In this document: positions 27,061 through 37,600 of the stretch, piece after piece | Numbering within the stretch: the first letter of the stretch is position 1 | Layout of the letters: every line of letters begins with the position of its first letter | Source: an uncultured Acidobacteriota bacterium | GTDB lineage: Bacteria; Acidobacteriota; Terriglobia; Bryobacterales; Bryobacteraceae | Assembly (NCBI GenBank): GCA_902826685.1 | Contig: CADEFT010000008.1 | Coordinates: 1 to 64,000, forward strand | Reading direction: 5' to 3' | Length of the DNA: 64,000 nt | The notes under the pieces: generated by a model | The model's input: only the letters and a program-made list of their open reading frames with translations | Told to the model about the DNA's origin: nothing | Database searches by the model: none | Position numbers and translations under genes: made by a program

Positions 27061-27475
27061 AAGCCATCGCCGCACGTGCTTGCCGCTCCACGCTCCCGCG
27101 CGATCGGCATCGCACGGACCAGGCGTGCGGCTCTACGTGTCCGCACAATGCCGAAGGCTACCGGCGATTCGCGATCTTGATTTCGAGACCGCTGGGCGTG
27201 CGGCTCCACGCGCCCGCGCGATCGGCAACACAAGGACCTGAGCCCGCGAAACACCAGAGACGGAAGCCGCCAAGCGTGCGGCTCTACGTGTCCGCACAAC
27301 GCCGAGGGCGACCGGCGATCCGCGAGCTGGATTTCGAGGCCGCCGGCCCGCGCGACCGCCAACACACGGACATCCTGATTTACTGGAGACCACCGCCGGT
27401 GCGACCGGCAATACACGAACGAGCTTGACTTCGCTCGATGCCGCCTGTCCTCCGCAACTTGACGGGCGCCGTTCT
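27061..27475. repeat. Intergenic region filled by a decayed tandem repeat
   Basis: The 415-base gap between fliS and the convergent DUF1552 gene holds about three diverged copies of a 120-150-base unit. GCGGCTCTACGTGTCCGCAC occurs at 27127 and 27278 followed in both by GCCGAxGGC(T/G)ACCGGCGAT. A box close to GCTCCACGC(T/G)CCCGCGCGATC begins at 27085 and 27203, and a third diverged version (CCCGCGCGACCGCCAACACA) at about 27347. A (T/G)GATTT(C/A) box with GAG(A/G)CC follows in each copy. The composition suggests old coding-derived sequence, but the frames carry no known protein. The unit differs from the repeat at 6786-7034. No transposase, terminator-type hairpin or RNA gene was recognised. 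Confidence 0.7.
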
Positions 27476-28816
27476 CTAACCCAGGTCTACGCCCGCCAGC
27501 CGCCCGGTCGAATCGCCGAAGTGCTCGACATTGACGCCCATGCGATCCATCATCGTCAGGAACAGATTGCACATCGGCGTCTCCTTGCGGTACACCACGC
27601 GCCTGCCGCCTTTGATGAAGTTGTTCCCGCCGCGGCCCACGATCATGGCCGGCAGATCTTCGTGCGTATGGCGGTTGCCGTCGGCCAGGCCCGCGCCGTA
27701 GACGATCATCGAGTTGTCGAGCAGCGAAGCGTCGCCTTCCTTGATCGACTTCATCTTTTCCATCCAGGCCGCGAACTGCGTCATGTGATAGGCGTTGATC
27801 CGCGCCACCTTTTCCATCATTTCCGGATCGTTGCGGTGGTGGGTCAGCGGATGATGCCCGTCGGAAATCCCGATCTCGCGGTAGGCGCGCGAAGTGCCTT
27901 CGCGGGTGACCAGGAACGTCACCACGCGGGTCAGATCGGCGCGGAACGCCACCGTGATCATGTCGCTCATGAGCTTGAAATGCTCGGCGAAATCGGCCGG
28001 CACGCCGTAGGGCTTTTCCATGCCCGGATCGACGCGCGCGTTGTCCTTTTCGGCGCGCTCGATCTGGCGCTCGATCTCGCGGATCGAAGACAGATATTCG
28101 TCGAGCTTGCGCTTATCGGTCGGCCCCAGCGAGGTCTGCAGCTTGCGTGTGTCGCTCGATACGAAGTCGAGAATGCTGCGGCGGTACTTGGCCTGCCGCG
28201 CGCGCTCGGCCGGGGTGAGCGAGGCATCGCGCCCGAACAATCGCTCGAACATCGCCCGCGGATCGAGAATCGGAGGAAGCGGCTGCGTCTCGCTCTTCCA
28301 CGCCAGGTTATTCGTATAGGCGCAGGAATAACCGGAATCGCAATCGCCCGCCTGGCGCGCGTCTTCCAGGCCCACCTCAAGCGACGGGAACCGGGTCTGA
28401 TGCCCGATCGAGTTGGCGACAATCTGATCGCAGGAGATGCCGGCCTTGATATCCACCGCCGTCTTACGCGGCTGCACGCCGGTGAGGTAGGCGCCGCAGC
28501 ACCGCCCATGGTCGCCCGCGCCGTCAAGCAACGCACGCCCGTTGTTGTGCGTGAGGTTGCTCATGATGAGCATCTCGTTCTTGAACTGCTCCATCGGCTT
28601 GAGGATCCGCGGCAACTCGCCGAGCTTGCCTTCGGCCGGAACCCAGTGCCGCATGTCGATCCCGTTGGGCACATAGACGAAAGCCATGCGCACCGGCGCC
28701 TTGGTCTGGCTCGAGGCCATGGCCGGAGTCATCGCATCGAGGAAGGGCAGGGCCACGGCCGTGCCAACGCCGCGCAGGAAGGTGCGGCGGGGAAGCGCTT
28801 TCCGCGTGATCATCAT
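27476..28816 (-). CDS. DUF1552 family protein
   Basis: The 446-residue protein has a Tat leader (LPRRTFLRGVGTAVALPF) followed by the DUF1552 body: RMAFVYVPNGIDMRHWVPA, EMLIMSNLTHNNG, GDHGRCCGAYLTG, SLEVGLEDARQAGDCDSGY with SCAYTNNLAW, and a C-terminal NSMIVYGAGLADGNRHTHED. The fold is related to DUF1501/alkaline phosphatases. The function is unknown; genes of this family are almost always next to DUF1592-type cytochrome proteins, as here, where the start overlaps the upstream stop by four bases (ATGA), indicating coupled translation. Confidence 0.92.
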   Translation of the reverse strand: MMITRKALPRRTFLRGVGTAVALPFLDAMTPAMASSQTKAPVRMAFVYVPNGIDMRHWVPAEGKLGELPRILKPMEQFKNEMLIMSNLTHNNGRALLDGAGDHGRCCGAYLTGVQPRKTAVDIKAGISCDQIVANSIGHQTRFPSLEVGLEDARQAGDCDSGYSCAYTNNLAWKSETQPLPPILDPRAMFERLFGRDASLTPAERARQAKYRRSILDFVSSDTRKLQTSLGPTDKRKLDEYLSSIREIERQIERAEKDNARVDPGMEKPYGVPADFAEHFKLMSDMITVAFRADLTRVVTFLVTREGTSRAYREIGISDGHHPLTHHRNDPEMMEKVARINAYHMTQFAAWMEKMKSIKEGDASLLDNSMIVYGAGLADGNRHTHEDLPAMIVGRGGNNFIKGGRRVVYRKETPMCNLFLTMMDRMGVNVEHFGDSTGRLAGVDLG

Positions 28817-31134
28817 CGCTGTGCAATCTCCTTCGGTTTCGGAGCGGTCTTCTCGGACTTCACAAACTCACCTCGGCGCGACTGGAACGGCAGGCTGCGC
28901 ACCACCTCGAACACCAGGCCCTGGAACGGATACCCGGACTCCGCCAGCCGCCGCGTCATCGCGTTTACCGTTCTCCTATCATATCGTTCCAAACCGCGTC
29001 CGAGTGCATAGGTCAGCATCTTCTCGGTCACGCAGCGGGCGAAATCGGCGGCATCGTCTTTGAGCAGAGTGCGCAGCTCGGCCGGTGTCGAAAACGACTT
29101 GCCATTGGGCAGGGTGCCGCCGGCGTCCACCTTGAACTTGCCATCCTCGGCGCGCCACTTCCCGATGGCATCGTAATTCTCCAGCCCGAAGCCGAGCGTA
29201 TCCATGCGGTTGTGGCAGGAAGCGCAGACCGCGTTCGAGCGGTGCTTTTCCATCTGCTGGCGCAGCGAGCCGGCATTGCCGACCGAGCTCTCATCGAGCG
29301 CCGGCACGTCGGGCGGCGGCGCCGGCGGCGGCGCTCCCAGAATGTTCTGCAGTACGTATTTGCCGCGGATCACCGGCGAAGTGCGTGTCGGATAGCTGGA
29401 AACCGTCAAGACGCTGGCGTGGCTCAGAATGCCGCCCCGTTCCGCCGTCCCGAGCTCCACGCGCCGGAAATCGGCGCCCGTCACCCCTTCGATCCCGTAG
29501 TGCTTCGCCAGCCGCTCGTTCAAAAACGTATACCGGGCGTCGAGGAACTCGGGCATCGGCTTGTTGTCCCGCAGCATCGATTCGAAGAACATCCGCGTCT
29601 CGGTTTTCATCGCATCGCGCAGCTCCGGACCCCAATCGGGGAACTTCACCGGATCGGGCTTCATCTGATCGAGGTTGCGCGTCTCAAGCCACTGCCCGGC
29701 GAAATTGTCGGCCAGCGCCGCCGAGCGTGGATCGTTCAGCAGGCGCTTCACCTGCGCGTCGAGCACGGCCGGCGTCCGCAGCTTACCCGCTTCGGCCAAG
29801 GCCAGCAGTTCGTCGTCTGGCGTCGAGCTCCACAGGAAGTAGCTCAATCTGGTGGCCAGTTCAAGATCGGAAACCGGGTGTTGCCGGCTGGGATTGGTGG
29901 GCTCCGGGTCGCGTTCGATGCGGAACAGGAAATGCGGGGAAACGAGCATCGCCTGAATTGCGAGTTGGATACCTTGCTCCAACGACTGCCCTTCCGCCTT
30001 CGCCATGTTGACGAACTTGATCAGGTTCGCTACCTCCGCCCGCGTCACCGGGCGGCGCCAGGCGCGCCGGGCCACCGTCAAAAGAATGCGGTCCACGCAC
30101 GCCGGGCCCGATTTGGGATCGCAGATCAGCAGTTTCTTGCGGCTCAAACGTTCCACCTTGGCCGGAAACGGACCTACGAACGTAATCGAATCCAGGTACT
30201 TGTTGCTCTTGCTCGAATAGGCTTCCTTGGCCGTCTTGATGGTTTTGACGAAGTCGTCGTTGGTGAATCCGGCGCGGAAGCTGTGATCGCCGGCCGGCAG
30301 CGTCAGGCGGAACTCTTCCACCGAGTAAGGATTGAAGTACACCAGGCCCGAGGGCTTGGTTTCGGTGGACATCGAGTGCAGCAGCTTGCCATCCATCCAG
30401 AAGTTGAGCGTCACCGCCTTGGCGTCGGCCGCGCGCTCGCCCGGCAACCCTATGCGCACGATATACTCGCCGTCCCATTCGATTTCGTGCGTCGCTTCGA
30501 TGGTGCTGAAGTCGGGGCGGCGGATGGTTTTGTTCTTGGCGTGATACTCGAATTCGAGCGGCTTTTTCGGCAGCGGATCGGCGCCGATGGCGCGCGCCGC
30601 GATGCGCTCGGCCGCATCCACATACTTTTCCATCAGCACCGGCGAGATGGTCAGCACGTCGCCGATATTGTCGAAGCCGTAGCCGGAGTCGTCGGCGGGA
30701 AAATCCTTGTCCGCCCGGAAATCCACCCCCAGCAGGTCGCGCACCGTGTTGGTGTATTCCACCCGGTTTAGGCGCCGCGCCGTGACACGGCCGGGATCGG
30801 CCTTCACGTTGCGGTCGGCTTTTTCAAACTCCCCTTCGACGAAACCAATCGCGGCCTGAATATCCTTGAGCGGCGGCCGCGGCAGGCCCTTGGGCGGCAT
30901 CTCGCCGGTGCGCAACTTGTGCACGATGCGCTCCCAGCCGTCGCGCTGTTCGGAAACCGAACTGGCCGCCGTGAACGGACCCAGATTCAGACTTCCGGCG
31001 GGGTTGCGGTCATTGTGACAGGCGACGCAGGTCTTGACCAGAATCGGCTGCACGGTCTTTTCGAAGGAGGGCGGAGCCGTATCGGCGGCATATGCCGTCC
31101 ACACGGCGGCAGATACAACAAGGGCGCGGTGCAT
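28813..31134 (-). CDS. DUF1587/DUF1592/DUF1588/DUF1585 cytochrome-like protein
   Basis: The 773-residue exported protein starts with a signal peptide (LVVSAAVWTAYAAD) and a c-type heme motif CVACH at residues 36-40. DUF1587 follows (RLNRVEYTNTVRDLLGVDFR), then a beta-rich carbohydrate-binding-like section, a DUF1595/DUF1592 section (RAWRRPVTRAEVANLIKFV, ATRLSYFLWSSTPDDELL), DUF1588 with a second motif CASCH (NRMDTLGFGLENYDAIG) and DUF1585 near the end (VTEKMLTYALGRGLERYDRR). This order is typical for Planctomycetes and Acidobacteria, usually paired with DUF1552. The biochemical role is not known; two heme motifs suggest periplasmic electron transfer. Confidence 0.92.
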   Translation of the reverse strand: MHRALVVSAAVWTAYAADTAPPSFEKTVQPILVKTCVACHNDRNPAGSLNLGPFTAASSVSEQRDGWERIVHKLRTGEMPPKGLPRPPLKDIQAAIGFVEGEFEKADRNVKADPGRVTARRLNRVEYTNTVRDLLGVDFRADKDFPADDSGYGFDNIGDVLTISPVLMEKYVDAAERIAARAIGADPLPKKPLEFEYHAKNKTIRRPDFSTIEATHEIEWDGEYIVRIGLPGERAADAKAVTLNFWMDGKLLHSMSTETKPSGLVYFNPYSVEEFRLTLPAGDHSFRAGFTNDDFVKTIKTAKEAYSSKSNKYLDSITFVGPFPAKVERLSRKKLLICDPKSGPACVDRILLTVARRAWRRPVTRAEVANLIKFVNMAKAEGQSLEQGIQLAIQAMLVSPHFLFRIERDPEPTNPSRQHPVSDLELATRLSYFLWSSTPDDELLALAEAGKLRTPAVLDAQVKRLLNDPRSAALADNFAGQWLETRNLDQMKPDPVKFPDWGPELRDAMKTETRMFFESMLRDNKPMPEFLDARYTFLNERLAKHYGIEGVTGADFRRVELGTAERGGILSHASVLTVSSYPTRTSPVIRGKYVLQNILGAPPPAPPPDVPALDESSVGNAGSLRQQMEKHRSNAVCASCHNRMDTLGFGLENYDAIGKWRAEDGKFKVDAGGTLPNGKSFSTPAELRTLLKDDAADFARCVTEKMLTYALGRGLERYDRRTVNAMTRRLAESGYPFQGLVFEVVRSLPFQSRRGEFVKSEKTAPKPKEIAQR

Positions 31135-31156
31135 GAGGCTCTCATTCCATTAGACG

Positions 31157-31191
31157 ACAAAAAGGGCGCCGGATGTTACCCCGGCGCCCTT
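31157..31191 (-). terminator. Rho-independent terminator of the TonB-receptor gene
   Basis: On the minus strand, 27 bases after the receptor stop, an 11-base perfect stem AAGGGCGCCGG / CCGGCGCCCTT (31181-31191 with 31162-31172) closes an eight-base loop and is followed by TTTTTGTCG. It lies 23 bases before the DUF1592 start and separates that operon from the receptor gene. Confidence 0.9.
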
Positions 31192-31218
31192 CATTGGTAC
31201 TGCCCGAACTGGTGGTTT

Positions 31219-34200
31219 CTAGAACACGTACTTCAGGCCGAACTGGATGTTCCGCGGCGAATTGATCTGCGACGTGATCACGCCGAAGTTCGCCGGAGCC
31301 GTAATATCCTGGCCCGGGTTGCCGAGGCTCACGTGGTTGAGCAGGTTGAACATCTCCGCGCGGAACTCGATCCGATGCTTTTCCGTGATGGCGAAGCGCT
31401 TGCCGATCGAGGTATCCAGGTTGAAGAAGCCCGGCGCCCGTTCGGTGCCGACTCCGGCGCTGCCCAGTTCCCCGAGGGCCGGAATGCCGTAGGCGCAGGT
31501 GCCGTTATCGACGCCGGCGGCGCAGAAGGAACTGGCCGTGACGTTGCCGAACCAGCGGTCCACGTTCTGCACGTCGAAGGCGGCCGTCGGACGGTAGCGA
31601 TTGGGGCGCACGTTGCCGCGGGGCGCGCGGCCGGAGTTGGTGTTCTGCGTTCCGGCCCGCAGCGATACCGGGAATCCGCCTCGCACGCCCATGTTGTAGT
31701 TGAGGTTCCAACCGCCCAGGATCAGATCCACCACCTTGGGCATGCCGGCGCCGAACGTCTGGCCCTTGCCGAAGGGAATATTAAATACTCCGGCGCTGGT
31801 GAAGTTGTGGCGCACGTCGAAACAGGCCGGGCCGTAGTTGCCACGCCGATTGTAGGCATCCTGCCAGTACGCGCCTTCCGCGCTCACCCCGCCGCAGCCG
31901 TAGTAGCCCAGGCCGTCGGTATTGGTTTTCGAGAAGGTGTACTGGAACAGCATTTCAAACCCGTAGGTCATGCGGCGCCGGCCGCTGAACTGCAGCGCGT
32001 TATACCAGCTTGTGCCGCTCGATTCGGTGAGCGCGATGTTGCCCACGTTCGGCAGCACGCGCGCCAGCGGACGGCGATCGTCAATCGGCGCCCAGGTCGA
32101 AAACGGACCGGTGCCAGGCAGCGGATTGTTGCCTTCGTGCGGAATCACCAGGTGTGTGCCGCGCTGGCCCACGTAGGCGATATTCACGCTGGTGGCTTTG
32201 TCCAACTCGCGTTCGATGGCGAAGTTGAACTGATTGGTCATCTGCGGCCGCAGGTCCAGATCCCAGGCGCGGCCCTGGTAGAAGGGCGCCGCCCCCGTGC
32301 GTGGACTGGTCAGGTCGCCGCGCGCGACGACGTCGGTGAAACCGGTGGCGATGCGCCCCGGCGAGGCGGCGTCATAAGCGATGTTGGACTCGGTGAAGAA
32401 CGGCGGGTTCAACGTCAGGCGCAGGTTGGCGCCCGTGCCTTCAAGGAAGTTCGAAAGCCGGTACGCCGCGCGCACCACGGTCTTGGGCGTGACGGTCCAG
32501 GCGATGCCGAGGTTCGGATTGAACTGCTTCTTGTATGGGCGGTACAGCGCCCGTCCGAACTCCCCGCTGCCGGGGTAGATCAACTGGCCGGTGAAGGTGT
32601 TGATGTTCACCTGGCGATCCGCCACCTCATAGATGGGCGACGAATATTCCCAGCTCATGCCGTAGTTGAAGGTCACGTTGCGGCGCACCTTCCAGCTATC
32701 CTGCACGAAGAAGATGTTGCGCCACTGGCGATGGCCCCAGGGACCGCTCACCGCGCCGCGCCCCTTGCTGGCAAGCGTATCGAGCAGGAAGTCGCCGAAG
32801 TCGATACCGGAGTAGGCTCCGTTGTAGCCGAACGAACCCAGCGCGCCGTTGTTGCCTGCGTAATAACGGTTCTGGCGCATGCGCAGCAGGTTCACACCCG
32901 CCTTCAGCAGGTGCGCGCCGGTCTGGTAGGTGTTGTTCGACTGGAACTGGAACTTGTTGTCGCGCGTGTTGGCGATGGTCGCCGCCGATCCGGCGCCCGT
33001 TAGGCTGCCGCCGAGAGTGACGGAAGAAAGTCCGGCAATCGGCTGCCCGCCAGGGATACCGGCCTTCGAGTTGCCGTCGGCGCCCAACAATCCGGACCAG
33101 TCGATCACCCGGTCGTCGATGCCGATCATGCTGTAAGAGAAGCGATTGTCGGAGACCAGGCTGGCGCTCCAGGTGCGTGTCCAACTGGTGACCGCCGACC
33201 AGGTAGGCCCTTCGTTTCCGCCGACCATTGTGACGGGCAGCGCTGCTGTGAGGGATCCGGACCTCTCATACATGCCCTTGGAGAACCGGAACATCAGGCT
33301 GTCTTTGTCGCCCAGGCGATGATCGAGCTTCGCATCGCCCTGTTTATTGCTCAGGAAGACACGGCCCGAACCCACATAATTCCCACCCACTCCGAGCGGT
33401 CCGGCGCCCGCCGCATTATTTGCCAGCGGATAAAGCGCCGCATTGCCGAACAGGTATCGCGCAACGGGGCTGAACCGTGACACCGGAATCTGGTTGTTGG
33501 GGAAAGGAGTGCGTGCGGCCAGCGTGTTGCCGGTGGCCGGATCGCGCACGATCTGGTTCTGCACGGTCAGGAATTGGCTCAAATCGCCGTTGCGCCAAGC
33601 CGCCGGAGCCACCGCGGCGGTCGCGGGACCCGAGTTGCGGCGTTCGGTCTGCTCGTAATCGACGAAAAAAAACGTCTTGTCGCGGCGGATTGGTCCGCCC
33701 AGGGTGCCGCCGAAAATGTTCTGGCGCAGCGCTGCCTTCTTTACATTATTTCGGTTGCTGAAGAAACTGTTGGCGTCAAGCTTTTCGTTTCGCAAAAACT
33801 CGAACACGCTTCCATGCAATTCATTAGTGCCGCTCTTGAGCGACATCACCACGCTTGCGCCACCCACGTTGCCGAACTCGGCGCCGGCATTGCCCGTGAC
33901 CACTTTCACTTCTTCGAGCGCATCCACGTTAGGCTGATAGCCGATCTGATTATCCACGCTCTGGTTGATATCCACGCCATCGAGCAGGAAGTTGTTGGTC
34001 TGCTCGCGGTTGCCATTCACCTGCGGCCGCGATCCCGAACCCTGGAATCGCTCGACGGTGTTCATCGCGTTTGGCGCCGTCGAAACCGCGCCTGGAATCA
34101 GCAGCGTCAACGACGCGAAGTTGCGGCCGTTGAGCGGAATGCTGGTCAGCTTGGTGGACGAAATGGTGTCGCCGGTGGCCTGCGTTTCCGTTTGTAGCAG

Positions 34201-34566
34201 CGGACCGACGTCCGCCACCTCCACCACCTGCGTGGTGTCGCCTAATTCCAGCTTCAGGTCGATGCGGGCAATCTGGTTGGCTTCAACCTTGAAAGGTCCC
34301 ACCACCGACTTCTTGAAGCCGGACGCTTCGATGCTCACCGTGTAATTGCCCACGCGCAGGAACGGGAAGGTGTAAATTCCTTCCGCGTTGGTGGCCGTGT
34401 TTAACCGGACGTTGGTATCTGTGTTGGTTGCCGTTACGGTTCCGCCGGAGATGACCGCGCCCGACGGGTCGGTCGCCGCGCCCGTGATGGAAGCGGTGAT
34501 GGTTTGCGCGAAACCGGAATTTGCCGATAGCGCCAGAAGCGCTGCTGTCAACAATCTAATCTTCAT
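31219..34566 (-). CDS. Oar-like TonB-dependent receptor with carboxypeptidase-regulatory domain
   Basis: The 1115-residue protein starts at the ATG at 34566 with a signal peptide (KIRLLTAALLALSANSGFAQ). The frame stays open far upstream, but only as antisense of the next gene, so the longer version is rejected. A carboxypeptidase-regulatory domain (ITGAATDPSGAVISGGTVTA, GIYTFPFLRVGNYTVSIEAS) precedes the plug (SIPLNGRNFASLTLLIPGAV, NNFLLDGVDIN) and a large beta-barrel ending NIQFGLKYVF with the terminal aromatic residue. It is a paralogue of the receptor at 19388-22684. Such proteins import or bind unknown polymers. GGGGAG lies 11 bases before the start and a strong terminator follows. Confidence 0.92.
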   Translation of the reverse strand: MKIRLLTAALLALSANSGFAQTITASITGAATDPSGAVISGGTVTATNTDTNVRLNTATNAEGIYTFPFLRVGNYTVSIEASGFKKSVVGPFKVEANQIARIDLKLELGDTTQVVEVADVGPLLQTETQATGDTISSTKLTSIPLNGRNFASLTLLIPGAVSTAPNAMNTVERFQGSGSRPQVNGNREQTNNFLLDGVDINQSVDNQIGYQPNVDALEEVKVVTGNAGAEFGNVGGASVVMSLKSGTNELHGSVFEFLRNEKLDANSFFSNRNNVKKAALRQNIFGGTLGGPIRRDKTFFFVDYEQTERRNSGPATAAVAPAAWRNGDLSQFLTVQNQIVRDPATGNTLAARTPFPNNQIPVSRFSPVARYLFGNAALYPLANNAAGAGPLGVGGNYVGSGRVFLSNKQGDAKLDHRLGDKDSLMFRFSKGMYERSGSLTAALPVTMVGGNEGPTWSAVTSWTRTWSASLVSDNRFSYSMIGIDDRVIDWSGLLGADGNSKAGIPGGQPIAGLSSVTLGGSLTGAGSAATIANTRDNKFQFQSNNTYQTGAHLLKAGVNLLRMRQNRYYAGNNGALGSFGYNGAYSGIDFGDFLLDTLASKGRGAVSGPWGHRQWRNIFFVQDSWKVRRNVTFNYGMSWEYSSPIYEVADRQVNINTFTGQLIYPGSGEFGRALYRPYKKQFNPNLGIAWTVTPKTVVRAAYRLSNFLEGTGANLRLTLNPPFFTESNIAYDAASPGRIATGFTDVVARGDLTSPRTGAAPFYQGRAWDLDLRPQMTNQFNFAIERELDKATSVNIAYVGQRGTHLVIPHEGNNPLPGTGPFSTWAPIDDRRPLARVLPNVGNIALTESSGTSWYNALQFSGRRRMTYGFEMLFQYTFSKTNTDGLGYYGCGGVSAEGAYWQDAYNRRGNYGPACFDVRHNFTSAGVFNIPFGKGQTFGAGMPKVVDLILGGWNLNYNMGVRGGFPVSLRAGTQNTNSGRAPRGNVRPNRYRPTAAFDVQNVDRWFGNVTASSFCAAGVDNGTCAYGIPALGELGSAGVGTERAPGFFNLDTSIGKRFAITEKHRIEFRAEMFNLLNHVSLGNPGQDITAPANFGVITSQINSPRNIQFGLKYVF

Positions 34567-34662
34567 AAAATTGGATACTCCCCAAACCTTTGCGAGACAT
34601 GGGTATTGATGTGCTCCTATTGTACCGCTCCACCGGGCCTGGTCGGTTTGATACGATGACCG
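34567..34662. promoter_or_regulatory. Divergent intergenic region with a possible promoter for the TonB receptor
   Basis: The 96-base gap separates two divergent genes. On the minus strand a TACAAT hexamer (34624-34619) precedes AGGAGCAC and lies about 53 bases before the receptor ATG, a plausible -10 box; no good -35 box is found at the matching distance. The receptor Shine-Dalgarno GGGGAG lies inside the gap. Nothing convincing is seen for the plus-strand gene. Confidence 0.3.
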
Positions 34663-37600
34663 GTGGTCAAAATGGGGAAGTTCTGTCTTTTCGCCGTCTG
34701 CTGCGTTGGCCTTCGTGCCCAGGAAATCTCCTTCTCCGGCTCGCATAGCCGGCCGGTGACGCTTGCCGCCGGGCAAACCGTCGAAGTCTACGCGGGCCTG
34801 CCCGCGCCCTCCCAATTGCCGCCGAACGGCCGCCTGGCCGTCGAATGGGCCGGATACCGCAAGGTGCTGCATGCCTTCGACCCGGATTTCTTCCTGGTCT
34901 TCCGCGCTCCGAAAGCCGGCGTGTACACGTTGAAGCTTTCCAAACTCGAACAGGGCGCATCGCTGTTTAACAAGCCGCGCTGGCGTGAGACCGGTTCGGT
35001 GGAAAAGCGCAATGTCTTTCCCGAAAGTACGCCGTGGCCGGCCGGCAAGAGCGTCAAGCTCCGTACCTGGATTAAACCGATCGCCGCCGGCGCGTCCACG
35101 CGCCGGATGGTGATCGAGGCTGAGCCGAACGACTCCATCGCCACGGCCCAGCCGGTGCGGCTCGGCGGCGACGACACGAACCTCCACATCACCGGCGGCG
35201 CCGACGACGCCGAATATTTCGACAACGGCGACATCGGCACTTCCGGCATCGACTGGTTCCGCATCGAGTTCACCGGCGGCGAGCCGCGCCTGTTCACCGC
35301 CAATCTTGGCCTGCCGGATCCGCTGGTAGTGGCGCAACTGCTGTTTTACACCGCCGACGGAAAAGAGTATCGCGAAGGCGCCAATCCGAACGAGCGCGTG
35401 CATCAGCAGACCGAAGGCCACCGCACGGCCATGAGCCGCCTGCTCAAACCGGGCGGCGTGTATTTCCTTAAGGTCGAATCCAACTCGCCGGGCTATGAAG
35501 TGGAACTGCGCATCCGCAAGCCCGCGCCCTATAGCGACCCGCGCGACGCCATCCGCCAGGCCATGTACGATCACCTGGGCCAGGTGGACGCCTGGCTGCT
35601 CAACCGTCCACGCGGCGCCGCCGTCGACCGGCGCATTCGCGACACCGGCAGCCTGCTGGGCACGCATTGCATGAGCTGTCACACCCAGTCCGGCGTGTGG
35701 GGCACCGTGGGCGCCATGCGCTATGGCTACCGGCCGGAAAATATCGTCAACCTGCGCCACCTCGCCAACCTCGCCTACGAGTCGATGCGGCCTACCAATA
35801 CGCTGGTGGAGGCGGCCAACAACACCAGCCTCGCGCCGCTCGACCTCGGCGACGGTCCGGCCGGCACGCGCGTGGCCGGATACAACGTCACCACGCTTGA
35901 GAAAATGCTGCCGCCGCGGCGCCTGCATTCGGCCCAGCAGATTCGCGCCGCCAATTTCGTGCTGCAATCGGCCGATCCGGGCGGCATCAACGCGGCCGGT
36001 CCCGGCTCCAACATCGGCCAGGCCCTGGTGTACCGCTTCGCGTCGGAGATTCTGCTCACCGCCTGGCGCGCCACGCGCAATCCGAAATACTTCGACGAGA
36101 TCGAACAGAAGGCGCACAAGATGCTGGCCGTGAATCCGAAGTTTTCCGACGATCTTTCGAATCGCATTCTATTTTTCAAGGAAGTTTTTCCGCCCGATTA
36201 CCTGGCCGTGCGCGGGGAATCGGACGAGACCAAAGCGTTTCTGGCCAGGATCGGCGCGCAGGTGAAAGAGGATGCCGCGCGTCTGCGCGCCACGCAGCGG
36301 CCCGACGGCATGTGGCAGTTCTCGCCGGGTGAGCGGGTCGGCGGCGCCTGGCGTCTGGAGCCGGACGACAAGGACGTGGACCCGGCGCCCACCGCTCTTG
36401 CCATCACCGCCCTGCACGCACTCGGCGCCACCGGCGGCGATCCACAGGTGCGCCGTGCCGTCGAGGCGATGCTCGCCCGGCAGGATCCCTTCGGCCGCTG
36501 GAACCAGCACGCGCTGACGGGCTTCGTCACCACCGCCTACACGCTCAATGCCATGGCACGGCTCTATCCGGTGATCGAACGCCGCCCCGTGCGCGGCGAT
36601 TTCGAACCGCGCTCCAATGAGACGCTCGCCGATACCGTCGGACGGTTCCGCGCCCTGGCGCAGTTGGGTTCGTTCCCCGAGGATCGGCAATTTCTCGATC
36701 TGGCGCTCCCGGGCGTGAAGCATGCAAGTCCATTGGTGCGTTACTGGGCCCAGATCGCCCTTGGCGGTCTTCACGATGAACGCGGCGTGACCGCTCAGAT
36801 CGATGGTCTGGGCGATCCGGTGAAGATGGTGCGCGAAGCCGCGCGCTGGGGTCTGCGGCAGACGCTGCTCGACGACAAAGGCTGGGACCACCTGTTTCCG
36901 GCGCTCGAAACCGGCGGCGATCTGACGCGCGAAGGGGCGGCCGGAGCGCTGCTCATGCGCGCCGATGGCGTCATGACGCACTCAAGCGCCGGCTGGCCCC
37001 GCCTCACCGCCGCGCTTTCGAAGATGATGAACGATGACCGGCATCCGGCGGTTCGCGCCTGGGCCACGCGCGCCGCCTGGAACTGGTGGGTGTGGAATCC
37101 TCCCGTGCGGTCTGCGCTCAATCAGGCTTTCGTCGAAGCGCTGAATCGCGAAGAGACGTCGGTTCTCGCCGAAAACGCGCGACGCTACCAGATTGAGGCG
37201 CTCTTCATCGCCAACGGTCAGCGCGCGAATGGCAGCAAGGAACATCAGTATCCCGAACTGACCCACCTGTTCGAGATGATCGACCTGCAACTGGCGCGGC
37301 GGCCCGCTGCGAATCCGGTTCTGGTGGACCGGCTCACCGATATCGCGGCCACATTCTACAACCAGGCCGGCGGCGATGGCGGACCCGGACAGATGGGCTA
37401 CGTGACGCCCAAAAGCGGCGATGTCATGGGCAAAGCCGTGCTGACCTATTGGAACGGGCTCTCGGCCGGCGGCCCCAAGGACGCCCTGCGGCTGGCGCTC
37501 GAAGCCGCGGCCAACATCACCTACGAACCGCTGCAGAAGAAACTGCTCGACTATTCCACCAACGGTCCCCAGGAGTTTCGCACGCTCGCCGCCACATCGC

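Noticed and set aside
31219..36117. A 1632-residue version of the second TonB receptor
   Set aside because: The extra 517 codons upstream are antisense of the diheme protein; the signal peptide begins at 34566.
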